Part shown: one piece after another, positions 1 through 6,051 of the stretch
How positions within the stretch are numbered: position 1 is the first letter of the stretch
Layout: every line of letters begins with the position of its first letter
Assembly (NCBI GenBank): GCA_002424495.1
Contig: DIKH01000440.1
Span: forward strand, 1-7,447
Source: Desulfobacteraceae bacterium UBA5623
Lineage (GTDB): Bacteria > Desulfobacterota > DSM-4660 > Desulfatiglandales > Desulfatiglandaceae
Direction: 5' to 3'
Length of the DNA: 7,447 nt
The notes under the pieces: generated by a model
What the model was told of the DNA's origin: nothing
Database searches by the model: none
What the model saw: only the letters and a program-made list of their open reading frames with translations
Translations under genes and position numbers: made by a program

Positions 1-158
1 ACCTTACAGCCACAATCGGCTTCTATGCGCTCGATAGCATCGGCGCAATATATATTGTCATCCAGGTTCAGTTCCTTGTGATATTTGAGGAATTCCTCAT
101 TCGGTTTCATGGGGTCTTCAATTATGCCCTCTGGTTGGTAAGTTTGACCTTTGTCCAT
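1..158 (-). CDS. Unrecognised protein, N-terminal fragment (runs off the left edge)
   Basis: An open frame of 52 codons starts at the ATG at 158-156 and continues past base 1. A good Shine-Dalgarno sequence (GGGAGA, just upstream of the ATG on the minus strand) supports the start and argues that this is a real gene. The frames antisense to it look like shadows. The visible protein is hydrophilic and rich in acidic residues. It has no signal peptide or membrane segment and begins MDKGQTYQPEGIIEDP. Near the end of the visible part there is a Cys-Gly-Cys pair (residues 49-51) and an earlier Cys38, which could be metal ligands or redox residues, but this is inference. I do not recognise the family and assign no function. 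It is transcribed away from the tatD cluster, so the two share the intergenic region 159-355. Confidence 0.65.
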   Translation of the reverse strand, partial: MDKGQTYQPEGIIEDPMKPNEEFLKYHKELNLDDNIYCADAIERIEADCGCK

Positions 159-355
159 TTTTTCTCCCAAAAAAATATGAAAATGCAGCCCCTGTTTTTG
201 GAGGTGTTACCTTATATATTGCAAATTGACCCGCTGATTACAAGCCCAAAGATTCCGCAAGCCAGGTTTTCATGTTGACCAATTTGGATTTCCTATATAT
301 TTTGCGCCCATGAACATAATTAGATTGAGAAGATCTTGGAATCCGGGAATTTTGA
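159..355. promoter_or_regulatory. Divergent intergenic region between the left-edge gene and tatD
   Basis: These 197 bases separate two divergent starts and should hold both promoters. On the minus strand the ribosome binding site of the left gene sits immediately beside 158. A weak minus-strand promoter candidate is a TATATA at 213-218 with TTGTAA (plus-strand TTACAA) at 238-243; the 19-base spacing is poor. A better plus-strand candidate is listed separately. A hexamer CAAGCC is repeated directly at about 241 and 258, and an imperfect palindrome CCAATTTGG lies at 279-287. I see no RNA gene, riboswitch or strong terminator hairpin here. A 66-codon plus-strand frame at 78-278 overlaps the left gene, lacks a convincing ribosome site, and I do not call it. 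Confidence 0.5.
275..303 (+). promoter_or_regulatory. Candidate sigma-70 promoter for the tatD cluster
   Basis: TTGACC at 275-280 matches the -35 consensus at five of six positions. A 17-base spacer then leads to TATTTT at 298-303; alternatively TATATT at 296-301 gives a short 15-base spacer. The near-palindrome CCAATTTGG (279-287) overlaps the -35 edge and could be an operator, but that is speculative. A transcript from here would carry a leader of roughly 45 bases before the tatD start. A second TTGACC at 226-231 has no good -10 at the right distance. Confidence 0.35.
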
Positions 356-1126
356 ATGTTAATTGATACTCACGCCCACCTCGATATGGTGGATTTTGAC
401 AAAGACCGGCAGGATGTTATTGACAGGGCGCTTAAAGGCGGCCTTACCGGCATAATCACTATAGGGATAGACCTCGACAGCTCGGCCAGGGCGCTGGAAT
501 TGGCCAGGCAGTATGATTTCATTTATGCTGCGGCTGGTTATCACCCCCACAATGCGGACACATGTGACCCTCACTCATTGGAGAAGATGGCCCTCATGGC
601 ATCTGATAAGATGATTGTGGCATGGGGCGAGATCGGGCTTGATTTTTATCGCCATTACTCAAGCCATGAAAATCAATTGAAAATATTTGAGCAGCAACTC
701 AAACTCGCCGATGATCTTGACCTGCCGGTCATAATACATGATCGGGATGCCCATGATGATGTCCTTGAGATCCTGAAAAAACGGGGAAAGGGTGAAAGAA
801 GAGGTGTAATACATTGTTTTTCCGGAGACCTGGATCTTGCACGTGCCTTTATTGAGCTGGGTTATTTTATCTCCATCCCCGGGACCGTTACCTATCAACA
901 GGCGGAAAAGACAAAAAATGTGGCGGCAAAAATCCCTATGGAACGTATGCTCATAGAAACCGACGCGCCGTTTCTTGCCCCTGTGCCAAAGAGGGGGAAA
1001 AACAATGAACCTCTGTTCGTCATTTACACCGCCAGGGAGATCTCCCGTTTGAGGGATATGGAATTTGAAGAGGTGGCGGAAAGGACGGCGAAAAACGCCA
1101 TTGCCCTTTTCGAATTAGAGCAATGA
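356..1126 (+). CDS. tatD: TatD family metal-dependent hydrolase / DNase
   Basis: The 256-residue protein has the usual length and full motif set of the TatD family, a TIM-barrel amidohydrolase-fold enzyme with two metal ions. Family members are 3'-5' exonucleases or DNases acting in the cytoplasm. Visible metal and active-site motifs are the HxH pair near the N-terminus (H6 and H8 in DTHAHLD), the GYHPH segment (H63, H65), Glu92 in GEIGLDFYR, His128 in PVIIHDRDA, His153 in GVIHCFSGD, and Asp203 in IETDAPFLAP. No key residue is missing. The start ATG is the only sensible one because the barrel motif begins four residues later; a modest GGGA ribosome site lies seven bases upstream. It is the first gene of the plus-strand cluster and its TGA overlaps the ATG of maf, so the two are probably translationally coupled. 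The family is clear; the biological substrate is not predictable from sequence. Confidence 0.95.
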   Translation: MLIDTHAHLDMVDFDKDRQDVIDRALKGGLTGIITIGIDLDSSARALELARQYDFIYAAAGYHPHNADTCDPHSLEKMALMASDKMIVAWGEIGLDFYRHYSSHENQLKIFEQQLKLADDLDLPVIIHDRDAHDDVLEILKKRGKGERRGVIHCFSGDLDLARAFIELGYFISIPGTVTYQQAEKTKNVAAKIPMERMLIETDAPFLAPVPKRGKNNEPLFVIYTAREISRLRDMEFEEVAERTAKNAIALFELEQ

Positions 1127-1782
1127 CGTCTTTTCCATTTATTGACAACCTGCACCCCTTGATCCTCGCATCCGCCTCCCCCCGCAGAAAGGATCTGCTC
1201 AATCAGGTGGGGGTTCCTTTCCGGCCGGAGGCCAGTGACGTTCAAGAGGAAGATCTCTTCGACAGTCCACAGCAGGCCGCTTGTCACCTTGCAGAAAAAA
1301 AGGCCAGGGAGGTATCTTTAAAAACAGATGACTCATGGATACTCGGGGCAGACACTATTGTGGCGGCCCCCAATGGTGATTATAAAATAAAGGGTGAAGA
1401 ATCAGGGCCTTTGGAAAAACTGCTGGGAAAACCAGGAGACCCGGCAGAGGCAGAGCGCATGCTCAGGCTTTTAAGCGGCAAAGGGCACAAGGTGATTACA
1501 GGGTTCTGCATCCTTGATCCAACAGGGAAGATGGCCCATTTGGAGGCGGTCACCAGCATCGTCCATATTAAGCATCTCTCGGACCGGGAGATAGAGGCAT
1601 ATATCGCCACAAAAGAACCAGTTGGCAAGGCTGGCGGCTATGCCATCCAGGGGATCGGGTCTTTTATGGTCAGAGAGATATCCGGATCATATACAAATGT
1701 AGTAGGGCTTCCTTTGTATGAACTGATAAGGGCTCTGGTAACAGTGGGGGCTCTAAAATGTTTTCCTCTGCCTTTTGACTGA
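1123..1782 (+). CDS. maf: Maf/YhdE-type nucleoside triphosphate pyrophosphatase
   Basis: The Maf family hydrolyses nucleoside triphosphates to monophosphate and pyrophosphate. YhdE-type members prefer dTTP and UTP and remove some modified pyrimidine nucleotides in the cytoplasm. Visible motifs are the N-terminal phosphate-binding loop LASASPRR (S17-R22), the catalytic-type Asp77 in ILGADTIV, the KPGDPAEA segment with the following helix (about 103-115), HKVITGFCI (122-130), and GKAGGYAIQG (168-177) followed by VVGLPLYEL. The AGGYAIQG form favours the YhdE (dTTP/UTP) type over the YceF (m7GTP) type. At 219 residues it is longer than the roughly 190-200 usual. Much of the excess is an insertion of about a dozen residues around 84-100, before the KPGD motif, and some is a C-terminal tail. 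The start overlaps the tatD stop (ATGA). Confidence 0.93.
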   Translation: MTSFPFIDNLHPLILASASPRRKDLLNQVGVPFRPEASDVQEEDLFDSPQQAACHLAEKKAREVSLKTDDSWILGADTIVAAPNGDYKIKGEESGPLEKLLGKPGDPAEAERMLRLLSGKGHKVITGFCILDPTGKMAHLEAVTSIVHIKHLSDREIEAYIATKEPVGKAGGYAIQGIGSFMVREISGSYTNVVGLPLYELIRALVTVGALKCFPLPFD

Positions 1783-1804
1783 TTGCAATAAGGGGTATTT
1801 TCAT

Positions 1805-2680
1805 ATGCAAAAAAGTTGTTCTCCTGGTCTGGTTTTATTCTCAGTCCTTATATTTTCCGTGCTAAACTGTTGTACAGGTGTCCTCGATTCTTTTGCGCAA
1901 GGCAGTTCAGTTCCCGGAACAACAGAGGCGAAGAAGGCGGTTTCCAAAGGCCCCTCTGTATATACAATCTCATCCATCAATTATAAAATGAGCTATATTC
2001 CGCCCGGGACATTTATGATGGGAAGCCCGTTATCTGAAACAGGCAGATACGATGATGAGATCCTGCACAGGGTTACCTTGACTAAGGGGTTCTACATGGG
2101 TGTGACCGAGGTGACCCAGGGGCAGTGGAAGGAGGTAATGGGGAGCAATCCATCTGCTTTCAGGGATTGCGGTGATGACTGCCCTGTTGAACAGGTTTCG
2201 TGGTATGACTGCCAGGAATTTATTCAGCGCCTGAACAAGAGGGAAAAGAGCCGCTTGTACCGGTTGCCTACTGAGGCGGAGTGGGAATATGCATGCCGGG
2301 CCGGCAGCGGTCAGGCGTTTTCCAATGGCGACATCACCAGGACAGATTGTGAGTCTGATCAGAATCTTGATATGATCGGATGGTACTGCGGAAATACAAA
2401 TGAAAAAACACAGCCTGTGGCCAGGAAAATCCCCAATGCCTGTGGTCTGTATGACATGCACGGTAATGCCTGGGAATGGTGCGAAGACTGGTATGAAGGC
2501 TACCGGATAGGTCACATTACCGATCCTAAAGGGCCTGCATCCGGTCCGGCCCGGGTATTTCGAGGAGGAGGATGGGGATTGACCGGTCGCACCTGCCGCT
2601 CAGCCTTTCGAGACAAATATTTGCCCGCTCTCAACTGCAAATTTTTAGGATTAAGACTGGTCAGAGAGGCGAAAAACTAG
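1805..2680 (+). CDS. Exported SUMF1/formylglycine-generating-enzyme-fold domain protein
   Basis: A SUMF1 (FGE-sulfatase, C-type-lectin-like) domain covers about residues 63-287. Evidence is the run IPPGTFMMGSP (65-75), TEVTQGQW (101-108), CPVEQVSWYDC (126-136), RLPTEAEWEYACRAG (153-167), GLYDMHGNAWEWCEDWY (214-230), RVFRGGGW (250-257) and GLRLV at the end. I chose the ATG at 1805 because AAGGGG lies nine bases upstream and the protein then begins with a typical signal peptide: hydrophobic stretch at about 8-21, possible signal peptidase I cut after SFA (31). A Cys-Cys at 22-23 might be a poor lipobox. An in-frame ATG at 1775 inside maf would add ten residues before the signal. The cysteine pair of true sulfatase-activating FGE is not present; only Cys264 aligns near that site, so FGE activity is unlikely. 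About nine cysteines in the exported part suggest disulfides. Partner and role are unknown. Confidence 0.85.
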   Translation: MQKSCSPGLVLFSVLIFSVLNCCTGVLDSFAQGSSVPGTTEAKKAVSKGPSVYTISSINYKMSYIPPGTFMMGSPLSETGRYDDEILHRVTLTKGFYMGVTEVTQGQWKEVMGSNPSAFRDCGDDCPVEQVSWYDCQEFIQRLNKREKSRLYRLPTEAEWEYACRAGSGQAFSNGDITRTDCESDQNLDMIGWYCGNTNEKTQPVARKIPNACGLYDMHGNAWEWCEDWYEGYRIGHITDPKGPASGPARVFRGGGWGLTGRTCRSAFRDKYLPALNCKFLGLRLVREAKN

Positions 2681-4705
2681 ATGCATCAAGGCAAGGTTAT
2701 CGAATATATTGATCATGGCAGATTTATCTGCACCCTCTGCATCCAGGACAGGGGAAACAGCCTCCACCTGCTTACGTTTTCAAACCGGGAGGTCAACCTT
2801 TCGCCGAAGAGGGCGGTTGTCGTCTCAGAGTCAGCCATGAATGTCTCAAAATCCCGTGAGGAGTTGCTCCAGAAGCTCCGGCGCATGGAAGAGGCAAGGG
2901 CCGGTCTGATGAGGCAGGTCAACATAAAGGAACTCTGGGAGCTGATCTACGATGAAAAGGAGGGTTTTGACACCAGGGATTTCGCCCATTTGGTCTTTGG
3001 CAGGGAAATTACAGACGACCATGTGGCGGCCCTGGTAAGATCCCTGTTTGACGACCATATCTACTTCAGGATGAAAGACGGCCAGTTTCTGCCGAACAGC
3101 CCGGAAAAGGTTGAGCAGATCCTGGTGCAGAGAGAGGAAGATGCATTAAGAGAAGAAAGGCTTGACCAAGGAAGCTCCTGGCTGAAGGACGTCATGGAGG
3201 GCAGACCGTGCGAGGCCCCGGCCAACAAAGATGAAGTTATTGATCTGCTTGTTCAACTGGCCCTTTATGGCACTTGCGGAGAGGACTCAAAGTACGGAAA
3301 AGATCTTCTTTCAAGGGCAGGGATATATGATATCAAAAAATCACGCGATCTGCTGATTCAGCTGGGTGTCTGGCATGAGGATGAAAATCTCGACCTTCTT
3401 CGATCCGGTATTGAAACCACATTTTCCGAAGAGCTCTTAAATGAAGCGGCCCTGGTCGCCCGCAAAGAAGTAGCCTTTTCCGGAAGAGAGGACCTGCGGG
3501 ATCTGTTTGTTATGACAATAGACGGCCCGCTCACGCAGGATTTTGACGATGCCGTCAGCCTGGAAATTATAGGCGATCAACTCCATCTTGGTATACACAT
3601 TGCCGATGTTGCATCAATCATTGCGGCAGACAGCACCCTTGACCGGGAGGCGGCAAAAAGGGCCTCGTCCATCTATCTGCCTGCAAGGCAGATACCCATG
3701 ATCCCACATGAGCTTTCTCAGGGGGCGTTGAGCCTTATGCAGGATTGCGACCGGCCCGCGATTTCACTCCTGGCCTGTTTTGAAAGAGGCGGCAAGCTCC
3801 TGGACCACAGATTTGTTGCAAGCACAATAAGGGTTAAAAAAAAGCTGACATACGAAGAGGCGGATAACAAGCTGGGCATACAAGACGGCTCCTCTGCCCT
3901 GCAGCACACGGAAAAAATCCCGATTATTATTCATGAATTATTTGAGTTGTGCAAACGCCTTCAACAGGAAAGGATGAACAACGACGCCCTGAAGTTATCT
4001 CTCCCGGAATTGCAGGTGGTATTCAATGATGATTCCTCTTTTTGTCTTGTAGAGGAAGATCAGGATACACCGTCTCGAATGATAATCGCGGAGCTGATGA
4101 TCCTCTACAACTGTCTTGCAGCCGGTTTTTGCAGGGATAACCGTATCCCCGCCCTTTACAGGACCCAGGCCGAACCGGTGGAAACGCTCTCAGACGACGA
4201 GGCAAGCTATATCTTCTATGTTTTCAGGCAGCGCCGAAAGTTAAGCCCCGTTCACATCGAAACAGTCGTCCGTCCACACAGCGGGCTTGGCCTCAAATCC
4301 TATCTGCAAGCCACTTCCCCGATAAGGAGATATTTCGACCTCTTGATCCAACGCCAGATCAGGAACTTTTTGATGGGCGAGGCCCATGTATATGATGAAA
4401 AACGGCTTGAAGAGATCAGGGTTCTTGTTGAGCCGACAATCAAGGATCTACAGAACATAAAGAGAAACAGCACCCGTTACTGGACTCTTAAATATCTCAG
4501 CCAGCGCAGGGGCGAAAGATACCCTGCCGTTGTGTTGGACGAGTTTAAGAGAAAATACCGCATTGTCTTAAAGGACTTTTTCCTGGTGGCGGAGATAAAC
4601 AGGCCTAACGGCATCATTGTCAAACCAGGAGAGGAGATCCTTGTGGAAGTCAAAAAGGCAGACCCCTGGGATGATGAGATTAAGATCGAGCATGTGAATC
4701 AGTAA
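2681..4705 (+). CDS. RNB-family (RNase II-type) 3'-5' exoribonuclease
   Basis: This is a hydrolytic, processive 3'-5' RNA exonuclease of the RNase II/R superfamily, acting in cytoplasmic RNA decay. The 674-residue protein has a small SH3-like N-terminal segment (1-50), an alpha-helical, winged-helix-like region (about 55-245), the RNB catalytic domain (about 268-600) and a short, divergent S1-like C-terminal domain (about 610-672). The four metal-binding aspartates are all present in TIDGPLTQDFDDAVS: D281, D287, D289 and D290. Also visible are LHLGIHIADV (301-310), SIYLPARQIPMIP (330-342) and the signature YLQATSPIRRYFDLL (541-555) with its arginine pair. No cold-shock OB pair is obvious at the N-terminus, so it resembles the Deinococcus/cyanobacterial RNase II architecture rather than E. 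coli RNase R. The ATG directly follows the stop of the SUMF1 gene; a GAGAGG lies 11 bases upstream. It ends the cluster. Confidence 0.92.
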   Translation: MHQGKVIEYIDHGRFICTLCIQDRGNSLHLLTFSNREVNLSPKRAVVVSESAMNVSKSREELLQKLRRMEEARAGLMRQVNIKELWELIYDEKEGFDTRDFAHLVFGREITDDHVAALVRSLFDDHIYFRMKDGQFLPNSPEKVEQILVQREEDALREERLDQGSSWLKDVMEGRPCEAPANKDEVIDLLVQLALYGTCGEDSKYGKDLLSRAGIYDIKKSRDLLIQLGVWHEDENLDLLRSGIETTFSEELLNEAALVARKEVAFSGREDLRDLFVMTIDGPLTQDFDDAVSLEIIGDQLHLGIHIADVASIIAADSTLDREAAKRASSIYLPARQIPMIPHELSQGALSLMQDCDRPAISLLACFERGGKLLDHRFVASTIRVKKKLTYEEADNKLGIQDGSSALQHTEKIPIIIHELFELCKRLQQERMNNDALKLSLPELQVVFNDDSSFCLVEEDQDTPSRMIIAELMILYNCLAAGFCRDNRIPALYRTQAEPVETLSDDEASYIFYVFRQRRKLSPVHIETVVRPHSGLGLKSYLQATSPIRRYFDLLIQRQIRNFLMGEAHVYDEKRLEEIRVLVEPTIKDLQNIKRNSTRYWTLKYLSQRRGERYPAVVLDEFKRKYRIVLKDFFLVAEINRPNGIIVKPGEEILVEVKKADPWDDEIKIEHVNQ

Positions 4706-4707
4706 CG

Positions 4708-4742
4708 GTGCAAGGTATAGGGTTTAAGGTACAAGGGGGAAG
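4708..4742. repeat. Degenerate 7-base tandem repeat, five copies, at the convergent gene junction
   Basis: Five consecutive heptamers start at 4708, 4715, 4722, 4729 and 4736. The consensus is GTNNAAG: copies 1, 3 and 4 match it fully, copies 2 and 5 have one mismatch each. The array starts three bases after the stop of the RNB gene and continues into the purB 3' end. The purB stop codon (4724-4726) lies in copy 3, and its last five residues (FPLVP) are encoded by copies 3-5. No classical terminator hairpin with a T-run is visible at this junction. The array is short and degenerate, so chance contributes, but the exact seven-base phase over 35 bases is visible by eye. Confidence 0.6.
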
Positions 4743-6025
4743 ACCCTGCTGAATATATCATCTACATACTTCAGATGATACTTGATATCGAATATCTCTT
4801 CGATTTCATCCTTGCTCAGGTATCTTCCTATCTCCTGATCCTCCAGGATCAGGCCTTTGAATTCCCTGCCGCCTTCCCATACCTTCATTGCATTTCTTTG
4901 CACCATGACATAGGCCTGCTGCCTTTCGAGGCCCTTTGTCGCAAGTTTCACCAGGATCTGCTGTGAAAAGATCAGTCCCCTCATCTTGTTGAGGTTTTCG
5001 ATCATCCTGTCTGCGTGTACCACCAGTCTGTCAACAATGCCTGTCGTGCGAAGAAGCATATAATGGATAAGAATGGTGCTGTCAGGCCCTATAACCCTTT
5101 CGACCGAAGAATGACTGATATCCCTTTCATGCCACAGAGTTATGTTTTCCATGGCGGCCAGGCAATTGGACCGGACAAGTCTCGCCAGGCCGGAGATGTT
5201 TTCACTGCCGACAGGATTTTTCTTGTGCGGCATGGCGGATGATCCTTTCTGGCCCTTTGAAAACGCCTCTTCCGCCTCAAGGACCTCTGTCCGCTGGAGA
5301 TGTCTTAATTCAACAGAGATCTTTTCCAATGTTCCGGCAAGTATGGCAAGGCTTGTAAAGTATTGCGCATGGCGGTCGCGTTGAATAATCTGAGTGGATA
5401 TCTTTGCAGGCTTTAGCCCCAATCTTTCCATGGTAAGGGCTTCTATCCCGGGAGATATATTGGCGAATGTCCCTACTGCGCCGGAGAGCTTTCCATGAGC
5501 TATGACGTCTTTTGCATCCATCAGCCTCTTTAGATTTCTATCCATCTCCGCATACCACACGGCAAGCTTGAGGCCAAATGTTATAGGTTCCGCATGGATG
5601 CCGTGGGAACGGCCTATCATGACTGTATTTTTGTGCTCGTATGCCCTGCGCTTAATCACCTCCATGAATTTTTTCACTGCCTCAAGGATTAGCTCCATCG
5701 CCTCCTTTAGCAGCAGGGCGAAACTGGTGTCCAGGATGTCGGATGATGTCAGACCCAGATGGATATAGCGGGAATCAGGCCCCACGGATTCTTCCACGTT
5801 GGTCAAAAATGCAATGACATCGTGCTTGGTCTCCTCTTCTATCTCAAGGATGCGCGCCACGGAAAATCGGGCCTTTTCCTTGATGGTTTTAAGTGCGGCC
5901 TTCGGAATCAGGCCTTGCTCCGACATGCTCTCACATGCAGCTATTTCCACCTCAAGCCATTTGGCATATTGGTTTTCAAGTTCCCAGATGCGGCCCATCT
6001 CCGGACGTGTATATCTGCTGATCAT
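4724..6025 (-). CDS. purB: Adenylosuccinate lyase
   Basis: PurB cleaves SAICAR to AICAR and fumarate, and adenylosuccinate to AMP and fumarate, in de novo purine synthesis. It acts in the cytoplasm as a homotetramer of the fumarase/aspartase superfamily. The 433-residue length is normal. Visible motifs are the N-terminal ISRYTRPEMGRIW (2-14), KHDVIAF (67-73), HLGLTSSD (89-96), the catalytic-histidine segment GRSHGIHAEP (138-147, His141), and the superfamily signature GSSAMPHKKNP (261-271), whose mobile loop holds the catalytic serine. The C-terminus keeps the family pattern YVDDIFSRVF, but the last residues LVP come from the adjacent heptamer repeat. The start has a strong AGGAG site seven bases upstream. 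It lies 26 bases downstream of the glycosylase gene on the same strand, so co-transcription is likely, and is convergent with the RNB gene with only 18 bases between stops. Confidence 0.97.
   Translation of the reverse strand: MISRYTRPEMGRIWELENQYAKWLEVEIAACESMSEQGLIPKAALKTIKEKARFSVARILEIEEETKHDVIAFLTNVEESVGPDSRYIHLGLTSSDILDTSFALLLKEAMELILEAVKKFMEVIKRRAYEHKNTVMIGRSHGIHAEPITFGLKLAVWYAEMDRNLKRLMDAKDVIAHGKLSGAVGTFANISPGIEALTMERLGLKPAKISTQIIQRDRHAQYFTSLAILAGTLEKISVELRHLQRTEVLEAEEAFSKGQKGSSAMPHKKNPVGSENISGLARLVRSNCLAAMENITLWHERDISHSSVERVIGPDSTILIHYMLLRTTGIVDRLVVHADRMIENLNKMRGLIFSQQILVKLATKGLERQQAYVMVQRNAMKVWEGGREFKGLILEDQEIGRYLSKDEIEEIFDIKYHLKYVDDIFSRVFPLVP
4834..4853. repeat. 20-base near-perfect palindrome inside purB
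   Basis: CCTGATCCT (4834-4842) and AGGATCAGG (4845-4853) are exact inverted copies around a two-base centre. They lie in the purB coding region, over the codons of GLILEDQEIG (391-400). No T-run follows on either strand, so it is not an intrinsic terminator. It may be a coincidence of codon use, or a structure near the 3' end of the purB message. Confidence 0.4.
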
Positions 6026-6051
6026 CTTAGTGCTCCTGAATCAATAAACTT

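Noticed and set aside
78..278. Plus-strand 66-codon frame in the left region
   Set aside because: It is antisense to the left-edge gene, which has a strong ribosome site, and it has no clear ribosome site or recognisable protein pattern.
1088..1100. Small GGCG/CGCC hairpin near the end of tatD, considered as a terminator
   Set aside because: The stem is only four pairs, lies inside coding sequence, and the following T-run is short; maf overlaps tatD so termination here is unlikely.
1775..1804. Earlier in-frame start for the SUMF1 protein inside maf
   Set aside because: The ATG at 1805 has a well-spaced AAGGGG and puts the signal peptide at the true N-terminus; the earlier start adds ten polar residues ahead of it.
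2030..2515. Long minus-strand frame (161 codons) opposite the SUMF1 gene
   Set aside because: It is a shadow of a clearly recognisable SUMF1 domain and has no family motifs of its own.
1805..2680. Genuine formylglycine-generating (sulfatase-activating) enzyme
   Set aside because: The catalytic cysteine pair of FGE is not present in the RGGGW region and there is no sulfatase gene in the window.
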